From: Planctomycetaceae bacterium
GTDB taxonomy: Bacteria > Planctomycetota > Planctomycetia > Pirellulales > Thermoguttaceae
Assembly: GCA_004556055.1 (NCBI GenBank)
Contig: SFIW01000051.1
Span: 1 to 12,768, forward strand
Length of the DNA: 12,768 nucleotides
Direction: 5' to 3'
The position numbers and the translations under genes were made by a program. The notes under the pieces were generated by a model. That model did not search any database, had not been told where the DNA came from, and saw only the letters and a list, made by a program, of their open reading frames with translations. Positions 1 to 6,969 of this stretch are shown here, in pieces; position 1 is the first letter of the stretch, and every line of letters begins with the position of its first letter.

Positions 1-29
1 GGCAGGTCAAAAAAAACGATCGTTCTCAT
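1..29 (-). CDS. cas2: Cas2, N-terminal fragment (cut by window edge)
   Basis: Only the first codons are present: an ATG at 29-27 opens a frame that reads MRTIVFFDLP up to the edge. This matches the first beta strand of CRISPR-associated Cas2, in which an aspartate follows a run of hydrophobic residues (here D8). Cas2 is the non-catalytic partner that bridges two Cas1 dimers in the spacer-integration complex. The start lies 7 bases after the cas1 stop codon, on the same strand, as expected for a cas9-cas1-cas2 operon. No clear Shine-Dalgarno sequence precedes it, so translation probably depends on coupling to cas1. The call rests on ten residues plus position; the rest of the gene, and any csn2 after it, lies outside the window. 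Confidence 0.85.
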
Positions 30-36
30 AAATCGA

Positions 37-909
37 TTACTCATTTCCGTTGAACTTGATTAATTGGGGATCGTTGTTATTGAGCGCGTCGAAGACGCTT
101 CGCACGTAAACGCGAATCGTGTTTAACATGGTGTTCTCCGCGTCGTTGATATGAACGTTGAGATTCATCAACTTGACGATCGTCTCTTTGAGGTCGGCGT
201 CGAGATCGCGCGAGGGGAGAGCCTTCACGATTCGGTCGACGTAGGGACGCATCGGCTCCATGAGATCGTACGTGAAGTTGTTGTAATTGAGGACGCTGCG
301 GTGGTGAATCCCCAGCTGCGTGACGTAGCCGCTAGAGACGATCTCGCGGCTGAAGGCGCCGCGAAGAATCGCGTAGCCGTAGTCGAGCGCCGCGTTCGTC
401 GGGATATTCGCGTCGCGCGTGAACTTTTTGCCGAAGAGAGCGTTGAAATAGACCTTTGCGGCGTGCCCTTCGCGATTCGAATCGTCGTCCCCTTTCAGTT
501 CGGCGATATACCCGAGGAGTTGATCCGCTTCCTTCGTCCGTCCGATTTCGCGCAGAAGCGCGCTCTGGTTGCGAATCTTCGCCCCGACGATCGCGCGCCA
601 CACCCCCTCTTTCGTTTCAGGAAGCCACGAGATTTGCTCCTGCAACCTCTGCGACGCGTTGTAATTCCCATGGAAGGGAACGACTTCCATCTGCGCGGTA
701 TGGTCGTCCCCGCAGAAGATGATCTTCACGTTCCGCTCCGTCAATTTCGCGAGAAGGTACGCCGTCATCGAGACGCTTTGACTTTCGATGACCAAGACGG
801 CGATTTCGTCGATAAAAAATCGGGTCGTCTCCGTGTCTCGCACCACCATGTAATTCATTTTGAAATCGAGTTTGCTCCGTTCCGAAATAACGATTGTTCT
901 CCAGCTCAT
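37..909 (-). CDS. cas1: CRISPR-associated endonuclease Cas1, type II-A-like
   Basis: Cas1 is the integrase that, with Cas2, inserts new spacers at the leader end of a CRISPR array. The 290-residue product has the usual II-A length. It begins MSWRTIVISERSKLDFK and carries the SNREGHAAKVYFNALFG block. The three metal-binding residues are visible, numbered from this start: E147 (in REGHAAK), H203 (in GIHHRS) and E218 (in DLMEPMRP). The start chosen is ATG 909-907. A GTG six bases upstream is also open, but the GGAG at 919-916 sits 6 bases before the ATG and directly abuts the GTG, so the ATG is correct. That ATG overlaps the cas9 TGA as ATGA (909-906), implying translational coupling. A long plus-strand reading frame over this gene is a shadow. 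Confidence 0.96.
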   Translation of the reverse strand: MSWRTIVISERSKLDFKMNYMVVRDTETTRFFIDEIAVLVIESQSVSMTAYLLAKLTERNVKIIFCGDDHTAQMEVVPFHGNYNASQRLQEQISWLPETKEGVWRAIVGAKIRNQSALLREIGRTKEADQLLGYIAELKGDDDSNREGHAAKVYFNALFGKKFTRDANIPTNAALDYGYAILRGAFSREIVSSGYVTQLGIHHRSVLNYNNFTYDLMEPMRPYVDRIVKALPSRDLDADLKETIVKLMNLNVHINDAENTMLNTIRVYVRSVFDALNNNDPQLIKFNGNE

Positions 910-3900
910 AACCACTCCAAGATGTTTTCAGTTTGCGATTCGAATAACCCGGCGCACGATTGGTCGATAATGCGCACTTCCTGATTTGTTTTTTTCCAAT
1001 TGGATAAGTTGCTACTTCGCGTAATGGAGCCAACATTTGCTTTGCCCCCTATGACGCTAAGATCGCAGGTCTTAACCTTGCCTCCCGCGTATTTGATTAA
1101 GGATTCCAAAAGCGCGATTTGGGCTAGCGCGTCTGAGGACTCGAACATACTTCGCGCGGAGTCTTTCGTTAAATGCTCGATCGGATTGTTGGGAATCATG
1201 TTGAACGGCCAACTCTTCAACTTATTTACGAGACGATCGAAGAGTTTCAGGTTCTTCTCCTGAGAAATACCGTCGTATTCTTCGTTGGGGAGAAGTTCCT
1301 TATTGCTTTCCCGTTTCTTAAGGAACGATTCAAGCTTCTTGACATAGCTTTCGTCTTCCCCAAGTAAAAGGGAGAGGAGAGGGGAGAGTATAATTAGCCT
1401 CCCTCTGCCAGCTTTTCCCGAAAGCGTCATGTAAGCGCCGCCAAGCGAAAGGATCGTGTGAATCTTCAAGATTCGTCCATTCAGCATGAGCTCGACGTTC
1501 TGCGGGTCTTTTCCAATAATACCGGCAATCGACTTGGCGACGCACTCCTTAGCGCTCTCGGAACTTTCGAAATACTTGCGGAAGTCGAGAAGTTCAATAG
1601 GGGTGAAGAGCACGTCGCGTTTTTTGCCAACCGTATAGCGGGCAAGAACGTAGAATGACGCCGCCGCTTTGTTGTATCCGCCGTACTTTTCCGTCGGGAG
1701 ACCTTTCTTTAACGGAATAAGTCCCGGTTTTTTCTTGAGGGGCAATTGATCAAAGAGTCCCCCTTTGCGGCATAGGGTGAATTGCGTCAGATGAACGGCG
1801 TTCTTGCCCATCGTCTTCTTCACGAGGGGGAGGTCGCGTTCATGATTCCAGTAACACTCGTTCAAGTAAGATTGGTCGCGCGTGAAGAGCTTACCCACCT
1901 GGACGTTGTAATTCTTGTCGTTCTTAACAACGAAGAACCTCTTCGAGAAGCGTCTGTCGTAGACGTTGCCGACGACGACGTTCAGATACGCGTCCTTCGC
2001 ATGGTGGAGGTCGTTGAGCAAACGCGACTTCGGAAGTTCGAACTCCTGACGGAATTCCGAGACGAGCCCCGCTTTGACGTAGACGACGTCCGCGTTCGGG
2101 AACCGCTTTTTGAGCAGATCCGCGACGACCTTCGTCGATTGACGCGTCTCCACCAGTTGACGGTTGATGAAGCCTAGTCTTTCTTCGTCTGTCAACTCAA
2201 CCCCGCGCGTTAGACGGCGATACTTATCTTCCGTCATGAGCCCGACGGCGCGCAAATGTTTCCAGAAATTCGTCATCCTCGCGCGAATTTCCGGGGCGAT
2301 CGGGTACTTGTCGCTTTTGCGTCCGTTTTCTTCGCTCTTGACGAGAACCATATTGTTCAGGACGCTGTCGTCCTTCACAAAGCGCTGCGGATAGATATGG
2401 TCGATATCGTAGCGTTTGCTCGATAAGCTTTTAAGATCGATCGGTTCCCCCGTATAGGCGCATTTTCCCTCTTGCAAATAGTAGAGATAGAGCCTCTTCG
2501 ACTGAAGTTTCGAATCTTCCTTTCGGCTGAACATTTCCTTGAGTTCGTCGCGGAGCGCGCGCGTGTCCTCCGTCTTGATCTTGGCGTAAAGTTCGGTCAG
2601 TTGCTGGAGTCGACTCGTCGTCCTCTTACCCTTCTGGTCGGGGGTTCCCCCTCGCGCCATCTCGACGAAGATCTTGTCAGGGTCGCGCTTGAGCGCTTTT
2701 TTGACGTCGTCGACGACCGCCAGGGCGCGGTAAATCTGACGTTTCACCGCGTTGGAGACGTACGCGTCGTCGAGCTCCTCTTCAAGCGTTCGACCATTGG
2801 CGTCGTAGTACTTCCTGCGGTATTCGTCGATCTTCTCTTGGAAGGTGAATTTGTCCGAAAGGAGCTGCATGAGATTCAGGTTCATCTTGCGCATCCACTC
2901 GACGATCGTGTATTCGTCGTCGTCGACGCCTTTAAAAGTCCCTCTGATCTCGCGTCCGTTGAGGAATTCGCGCGAAAGGCGTCCGAATCCCTTGAGTTCG
3001 AGTCGCGAAATATACCGGACGTCCTCTTGAGTAAGTTTCGGATAGTTCTCCGTGAGCCACTTGCGCATTCGCCTCTTGTCTTCCGTATACGCGGCGCGTG
3101 TGATAATATCCTCGACTTCCGCTTCGGAGAGGGTCTTCGAGTCCAGGAGTTTCTTAAAGTCGTGGTATGATTTGAGGGAGGATTTGATCGTCTCGTCGAT
3201 CCCCGAGAGTACGTCGCCTTCTTGGAGTCGACCGCGCGCCTTCAGATAATCGTGGATCTTCCGCACGGAGACGCGTCGATACTTCTTGAAGAGGTTTTCG
3301 TAAAGCTCCGCCTTGAGGTCGACCGTAATCAACTCCCCGTTGATTTTGAGGTTGTTCAACTCGTTGAGAACTTCGTATTCGCTGTAGAGGAGGGAGTTTT
3401 TCGGCAAGACTTCTTTCCCCGGCAGATAGGTGCAGTTATTCACCATTCTGTTAATAAACGCCTCTTCGCTCTTCTCGAAGTCGACGATCTTTTCGAAGTT
3501 CCAGGGTAGGATGCGCCCCTTCGCTTTGCGCGCCAGCCACGCGTTTTTCGAAGATTTGTCCTTCTCTTCCTTGAGGGGGCCGACGAAGTAGGGGATGCGG
3601 AACGCAAAGGTCTGGACGATCTTCTCTTTCGTCGTGATTCCGTCGGCGTCCGCCTCGTTGAGGAAGGGGAGATATTGCGCCGCGCGGTCGAGGAGCCGCG
3701 TGAGTTCGACGTAGTAGAGCTGGTAGGGGATGAGACGATTCTCCCCCGTCTTCTGCTTCGGGAGGAAGTCGTTCGCTTCCAGACGTTCCTTCATCTTCAG
3801 AAACGCTTGCAGATCCTCCTCGGCGACGTTTCCTTCCGCGGCTTTGAGCGTCTTGCGAAGGGCTTCGTTGAAAGCCTCTTGATTGACAAAGGCGACCTTC

Positions 3901-5021
3901 TCGACGTCCGTTTTATTGAGGCCCTTGACGTTCTTGCTGTAACTGACGTAGTTGTCGTTTCCTTTGACGGCGTTTTTGAAGAGATCGTCGTATTTTTCGG
4001 GAAGGTATTTCTTTATAAAGCCTTTGAGATAGCGGAGATCTTCCTTGTGTCGATCGTAGATCTTGGTTTTCGCTTGGGAGATGCTCTCGGAGCCCTTCAT
4101 GACGGCGACGAGGCGCGCGCAGTCGGTAAGGGCGCGTACTTTCAGAACGATCTCCGCGTCGTCGCCGAGGGCGGAGAGGATCGGGTCGAGTTCGTCGTCT
4201 CCTTGAGCGACGCTAAATGAATCGAGCTCCTTGTACTCGGGATTTTCGAAAAGATCGACCGCCTTGATCTTCTTACCCGCAAGGAGTTGCGAGAAGATTT
4301 TCGCCTTGAAGGAGCGTTCATTTTCGTCGACGTCCCCTTTTGCGTCGGGTTTGAGCGTTTTGAGTATCTCCTTTTCTTTTTCCGTCATCCGATTTCGTTT
4401 TTGAAGGATTTCCTTCAAGGTTTCGGCTTCGAGTCCGTCGACCCAGGGGCTCGCGTAACCGTTGTTTTCGAGGGTTTCCGCCAACTCTTGGAAGGCTTTT
4501 TGGAAGTCGAGAACGTCTTGCGCTTTCTCGGGCTCGACGTCGAGTAGGAAGTGGCCGCGATGCGCGACGAGCCATGCGCACGCGAGGTAGACGAGACGAA
4601 CGTCATGCGCCGCGTCGCTATTCATGAGGTCGACGATCAGATGGTGAATCGTCGGATATTTCTTGTAGTATTCCTTATCCGTGATCCCATGTCCGGAGAA
4701 GATGGCGACGCCGAACCGCGCGTCTTCCTGGTAGAGCGCGCTTTCCCGGCGGCGAATGAAGAATTTCGGGTCGATCTTGCAGATCTCCTTCGCGAAGAGT
4801 TCGTTCAGGAGATTGACGCGCGCCTGTCGACGGTCGAGTCGGCGGCGTCCGGTGCGGAAAAGGCGTCGTTCGCTCGCGTCTTGCGCGGATTCGAAGAGGG
4901 TCGCGCCCCACATCGGCTCCCCTTTGAATTTCAAAAGTTCATATTCCTTGTTCGTGACCGCGTAGCCGATCGAATCTGTTCCGATATCAAGTCCGAGATA
5001 ATAATTTTTGGAATTTTTCAT
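906..5021 (-). CDS. cas9: CRISPR-associated RNA-guided endonuclease Cas9, type II-A-like
   Basis: Cas9 is the dual-RNA-guided DNA endonuclease of type II CRISPR systems. The 1371-residue length is close to S. pyogenes Cas9 (1368) and longer than typical II-C enzymes. Visible parts in order: RuvC-I GLDIGTDSIGYAV with D12; Arg-rich bridge helix at about 49-75; a long alpha-helical REC lobe; RuvC-II IFVEMARG with E787; HNH motif YDIDHIYPQ with D873 and H875, and N899 further on; RuvC-III LHHAKDAYLN with H1007 and D1010; and a C-terminal PAM-interacting region ending IIDQSCAGLFES, recognisably like the end of SpCas9. All catalytic residues are intact, so the enzyme should be active. GAGGAG at 5034-5029 lies 7 bases before the ATG. 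The last ~350 bases are AT-richer (about 40-53% GC by hand count of lines) than parts of the middle (about 62%), though other inner lines are also near 50%. The gene is followed by cas1 in an ATGA overlap. Confidence 0.98.
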   Translation of the reverse strand: MKNSKNYYLGLDIGTDSIGYAVTNKEYELLKFKGEPMWGATLFESAQDASERRLFRTGRRRLDRRQARVNLLNELFAKEICKIDPKFFIRRRESALYQEDARFGVAIFSGHGITDKEYYKKYPTIHHLIVDLMNSDAAHDVRLVYLACAWLVAHRGHFLLDVEPEKAQDVLDFQKAFQELAETLENNGYASPWVDGLEAETLKEILQKRNRMTEKEKEILKTLKPDAKGDVDENERSFKAKIFSQLLAGKKIKAVDLFENPEYKELDSFSVAQGDDELDPILSALGDDAEIVLKVRALTDCARLVAVMKGSESISQAKTKIYDRHKEDLRYLKGFIKKYLPEKYDDLFKNAVKGNDNYVSYSKNVKGLNKTDVEKVAFVNQEAFNEALRKTLKAAEGNVAEEDLQAFLKMKERLEANDFLPKQKTGENRLIPYQLYYVELTRLLDRAAQYLPFLNEADADGITTKEKIVQTFAFRIPYFVGPLKEEKDKSSKNAWLARKAKGRILPWNFEKIVDFEKSEEAFINRMVNNCTYLPGKEVLPKNSLLYSEYEVLNELNNLKINGELITVDLKAELYENLFKKYRRVSVRKIHDYLKARGRLQEGDVLSGIDETIKSSLKSYHDFKKLLDSKTLSEAEVEDIITRAAYTEDKRRMRKWLTENYPKLTQEDVRYISRLELKGFGRLSREFLNGREIRGTFKGVDDDEYTIVEWMRKMNLNLMQLLSDKFTFQEKIDEYRRKYYDANGRTLEEELDDAYVSNAVKRQIYRALAVVDDVKKALKRDPDKIFVEMARGGTPDQKGKRTTSRLQQLTELYAKIKTEDTRALRDELKEMFSRKEDSKLQSKRLYLYYLQEGKCAYTGEPIDLKSLSSKRYDIDHIYPQRFVKDDSVLNNMVLVKSEENGRKSDKYPIAPEIRARMTNFWKHLRAVGLMTEDKYRRLTRGVELTDEERLGFINRQLVETRQSTKVVADLLKKRFPNADVVYVKAGLVSEFRQEFELPKSRLLNDLHHAKDAYLNVVVGNVYDRRFSKRFFVVKNDKNYNVQVGKLFTRDQSYLNECYWNHERDLPLVKKTMGKNAVHLTQFTLCRKGGLFDQLPLKKKPGLIPLKKGLPTEKYGGYNKAAASFYVLARYTVGKKRDVLFTPIELLDFRKYFESSESAKECVAKSIAGIIGKDPQNVELMLNGRILKIHTILSLGGAYMTLSGKAGRGRLIILSPLLSLLLGEDESYVKKLESFLKKRESNKELLPNEEYDGISQEKNLKLFDRLVNKLKSWPFNMIPNNPIEHLTKDSARSMFESSDALAQIALLESLIKYAGGKVKTCDLSVIGGKANVGSITRSSNLSNWKKTNQEVRIIDQSCAGLFESQTENILEWL

Positions 5022-5022
5022 G

Positions 5023-5050
5023 TTGACACTCCTCTCTTTGGTGTTAAACT
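5023..5050 (+). promoter_or_regulatory. Sigma70-like promoter for the tracrRNA
   Basis: A perfect -35 box TTGACA (5023-5028) and a -10 box TAAACT (5045-5050; 4 of 6 consensus bases, including A2 and T6) are separated by 16 bases. Predicted transcription start is about 5057. The -35 box sits between the cas9 start codon (5021-5019) and its Shine-Dalgarno sequence (5034-5029), on the opposite strand. RNA polymerase bound here would therefore occupy the cas9 translation-start DNA and fire away from cas9. Confidence 0.7.
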
Positions 5051-5080
5051 GACTAATGAAATTACACTACTAGTTCAAAT
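5043..5080 (+). repeat. tracrRNA anti-repeat (degenerate, inverted CRISPR repeat)
   Basis: Read on the minus strand, 5080-5043 has the layout of a type II-A CRISPR repeat: TTTGA, a short spacer, GTAGTGTAATTTCAT, then TAGTCAGTTTAAC. From memory this resembles the GTTTGAGAGTAGTGTAA family of repeats found with Clostridia- and Treponema-type II-A Cas9s. As RNA on the plus strand it gives an upper-stem arm AUGAAAUUACACUAC (5056-5070), a UAGU bulge (5071-5074) and a lower-stem arm UCAAAU (5075-5080). That is the same order as the S. pyogenes tracrRNA, where AAGU is the bulge and UAAAAU the lower arm. The part nearest cas9 (5043-5055) overlaps the -10 box and is probably not transcribed. Confidence 0.7.
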
Positions 5081-5165
5081 AAAAAACTCGTATTGAGTTT
5101 CAAATCGCCGGGCAACCGGTTACACAGCGTGTGTATTAGAAGGCCTCTTCGGAGGCCTCTTTTAT
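5057..5165 (+). ncRNA. Candidate tracrRNA
   Basis: The tracrRNA pairs with the repeat part of pre-crRNA, is processed by RNase III and anchors the guide in Cas9. The predicted transcript is about 110 bases. After the anti-repeat (to 5080) come four hairpins: AAACTC-GTATT-GAGTTT (5084-5100), the likely nexus; GCCGG-GCAA-CCGGT (5107-5120), with a GNRA loop; TACAC-AGCGT-GTGTA (5121-5135); and the terminator AGGCCTC-TTCG-GAGGCCT (5141-5158) followed by CTTTTATTTCTT. The promoter, anti-repeat, nexus-like hairpin and terminator occur in the expected order and spacing next to cas9, which is why the call is strong without the array. The exact 5' end and any processing are inferred. The gene is divergent from cas9. 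Confidence 0.8.
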
Positions 5166-5169
5166 TTCT
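5141..5169 (+). terminator. Rho-independent terminator of the tracrRNA
   Basis: A perfect 7-bp GC-rich stem, AGGCCTC/GAGGCCT (5141-5147 with 5152-5158), closes a stable TTCG tetraloop. It is followed by the T-rich tail CTTTTATTTCTT. On the minus strand the same hairpin is followed by TCTAATACAC, with no T run, so it should not stop a transcript entering cas9 from upstream. Confidence 0.85.
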
Positions 5170-5380
5170 TGTCGTCGCGCGATCGTTCACGTTGATATTC
5201 ATTCCTCGCTCCTTGTCGGTCGACTCTATCCGCGCTCGTTCCGATTGCCCCTGAACTTCTTCCGCTTTTGAACGATTCGCGTCCTTCGAATCGAAATGTT
5301 CAATAGATCGATCGTCGCCGCAAATTGTCTAAAATAGAAGAGACGTTTTATTTTCAAAATGCGGATTCAAATCCGAGAAG

Positions 5381-5422
5381 GAAGGCGCGTTATCTCTTTC
5401 ATGCGTTAGAAAGACCGCCTTC
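5381..5422. other. Two-part stem-loop of unknown role
   Basis: An outer 7-bp stem GAAGGCG/CGCCTTC (5381-5387 with 5416-5422) encloses an inner 6-bp stem TCTTTC/GAAAGA (5395-5400 with 5409-5414) with an 8-base loop. The 5' side has a 7-base bulge and the 3' side a single-base bulge. It has no T tail on either strand, so it is not a typical terminator. It could belong to a structured leader or a small RNA; no known family is recognised. Confidence 0.4.
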
Positions 5423-5517
5423 TTACGTCGGATTCGCGAAAATCTCGACTGCCAAACTCTTTCGAAAACGCCTTACGTAAGCGTGAGAAAGTGTTTAGCT
5501 ACGCATTTTACAGAATA

Positions 5518-5545
5518 ATTATAAATAAAAAGAGCGAAGACGCAA
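5518..5545 (-). promoter_or_regulatory. Possible promoter of the cas9-cas1-cas2 operon
   Basis: On the minus strand a perfect -10 box TATAAT (5523-5518) lies 16 bases after TTGCGT (5545-5540), which matches only three -35 positions. Transcription would start near 5511 and reach cas9 after a leader of about 490 bases, passing antisense through the tracrRNA gene. No better minus-strand promoter was found closer to cas9. The signal lies in AT-rich DNA within a hairpin, so a chance match is quite possible. Confidence 0.35.
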
Positions 5546-5743
5546 GAAGTCGGTTCTCTTTTCCCCTTGCATATTATGAGACGCCGTTGATTAAGACGCG
5601 GACGCGACGCGGGGTCGACTTTCAGAGATAATGCGCGACGGTGGGCCAAATTACGTCTAACTGAGGCGAAACGCGTAGAGTCGCGTCGCGAGAAGCGAAA
5701 CGAGATCGTCGAGCCTGCGTCGGCGCAGGAAGGTTGCGCGACG

Positions 5744-5781
5744 ACAAAAAGAAGGCCGACGCAAGATTAGTCGCGTCGGCC
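5744..5781 (-). terminator. Rho-independent terminator of the DUF1559 gene
   Basis: A 9-bp stem GGCCGACGC/GCGTCGGCC (5754-5762 with 5773-5781) is followed on the minus strand by TTCTTTTTGTC. It begins 33 bases after the DUF1559 stop codon. The T run lies only on the minus-strand side, which fixes its direction. Confidence 0.88.
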
Positions 5782-5814
5782 TCCTCCTTCCGCTTACGAA
5801 AGGTTGGTTGGGGT

Positions 5815-6924
5815 TCAGTTTTGGTTGAGAGTAAGTCCGTCGCTGACGTTGGCGTAGCAACCGAGAACCTTCTGCGCGGTGGTGGCGCTGAAGAATCGAA
5901 CGGCGCCGTCCCCCATGAGCATGTTGGATCCGCCGGAATGCCAGCTGCCGATCGTGGAGTTGATCGCCGCGACCCAGCCCGTTCCGTCATAAGGACCGAG
6001 AATACCGTTGGCGAGGAGGGACGTCGGAGCGTTGCGAGAACCGTCGCTATTATAGGACCAACCGGTCTGGAGGCACTTGTAGATCGAGCCTTCGTCGGAG
6101 GATTCGTTCGTGCTCAGGTACGAGCAGTCGTAGCACCATGAGAAGTTCTCTTTGCCCGGATCGGCGGAGCTGCATTGTCCGAGCTTCCCGATCGGGATGT
6201 GCTTTTCGCCGATGAGGAACTGATTGCTCGTTCCGTCGCTGAAGTGAGAGAGGGAATCGGAGTATTTGAGGCCGCTTTGGAAGTTGTCGGCGACTTTGAG
6301 GCGAGCGCCGCGGAAGGGGCCTTTCTGATCGGCGTTGACGCGCGACCAATCGGAGGGAGAAGTGCGGCAAGCGCGGACGTGATAGTGCGCGTCTCCGGAG
6401 TCGCCCTTTTCATGCGCCATGATCACGGCGTAGTCGGTCTGAGGTCCAGGCGTGGCCGCCCCGCCTTTATCGTCGTCCCATTCCTTATGCGCGGCGCCAG
6501 ATCGGCGAGAGGGACATGTCATATACGGAACGGACGCGAAACCCTTCTTCTGTTCGTCGTTGAGGGTGACGCCGGCCCAGCCGCCGCCGGTGTTCCAGAA
6601 GAAACGTCCCAGCGTTACGGGGTCGTGTCCCTGACGCGGTCCGACGATTTCCCAGAGATTCTGCTGTTCTGAGAAGGGATAGAGGAACGCCCAGAAGGTG
6701 ATGCGGTGCCAGCCGATAGCGCTTGGCGGGAGTCCGCCGTTGACGTCGTGGAAGTTGTGGATCGCTAATCCCATTTGCTTGAGATTATTGGTGCACTGCA
6801 TACGACGAGCGGCTTCGCGCGCCGCTTGAACAGCGGGTAGGAGCAGCCCAATAAGGATACCGATAATGGCGATGACAACGAGCAGCTCGACTAGGGTGAA
6901 GCCCTTTTTTCTTGCTAGAGACAT
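5815..6924 (-). CDS. DUF1559 type IV pilin-like protein (H-x9-DG family)
   Basis: This 369-residue protein belongs to the DUF1559 family, which is hugely expanded in Planctomycetota. It starts MSLARKKGFTLVELL: a short basic leader, the prepilin peptidase site G/F, and the hydrophobic pseudopilin helix to about residue 35, followed by the usual AREAARRMQC segment. Near the C-terminus HSGGSNMLMGDG gives the diagnostic H-x9-DG motif. The protein is presumably exported and anchored by its N-terminal helix; its exact function is unknown for the family. The start at 6924 is supported by AAGGAG (6936-6931) seven bases upstream. A frame open to 6969 would add 15 residues before the leader and lacks that support. 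The gene is monocistronic, with a promoter about 130 bases upstream and a terminator just after it. Confidence 0.93.
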   Translation of the reverse strand: MSLARKKGFTLVELLVVIAIIGILIGLLLPAVQAAREAARRMQCTNNLKQMGLAIHNFHDVNGGLPPSAIGWHRITFWAFLYPFSEQQNLWEIVGPRQGHDPVTLGRFFWNTGGGWAGVTLNDEQKKGFASVPYMTCPSRRSGAAHKEWDDDKGGAATPGPQTDYAVIMAHEKGDSGDAHYHVRACRTSPSDWSRVNADQKGPFRGARLKVADNFQSGLKYSDSLSHFSDGTSNQFLIGEKHIPIGKLGQCSSADPGKENFSWCYDCSYLSTNESSDEGSIYKCLQTGWSYNSDGSRNAPTSLLANGILGPYDGTGWVAAINSTIGSWHSGGSNMLMGDGAVRFFSATTAQKVLGCYANVSDGLTLNQN

Positions 6925-6969
6925 TTTGCTACTCCTTAATTTTAAAAGGAACGTAAGTCGTTCACACAC

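Larger units (their letters stand above)
5170..5743. other. Long gene-free region between tracrRNA and the DUF1559 gene
   Basis: No convincing protein gene, tRNA, rRNA or CRISPR array was seen in these roughly 570 bases. They contain a two-stem hairpin (5381-5422), a 10-bp palindrome CTTACGTAAG (5472-5481), a possible minus-strand promoter (5518-5545) and an imperfect hairpin AAAAGAG/CTCTTTT (5528-5534 with 5556-5562). The last 150 bases before the DUF1559 terminator show no recognisable signal. The region could be a leader of the cas9 transcript, hold a small RNA, or simply separate two convergent-independent units; the sequence does not decide. Confidence 0.6.

Noticed and set aside
910..915. 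GTG at 915 as the cas1 start
   Set aside because: The GGAG Shine-Dalgarno sequence abuts this GTG directly, leaving no spacing, while the ATG at 909 has suitable spacing and forms the ATGA overlap with cas9.
151..984. A 277-codon plus-strand open frame over cas1
   Set aside because: Antisense to cas1, whose catalytic motifs are all intact on the minus strand; no ribosome-binding site and no recognisable domain.
5362..5375. A tRNA T-arm-like motif, CGGATTCAAATCCG
   Set aside because: It has the look of a T loop, but the loop length is wrong for a 5-bp T stem, and no acceptor, anticodon or D arm was found around it.
5170..5620. A possible CRISPR array or leader upstream of the tracrRNA
   Set aside because: No direct repeats of 25-40 bases with regular spacing are present, and nothing matches the repeat predicted from the anti-repeat.
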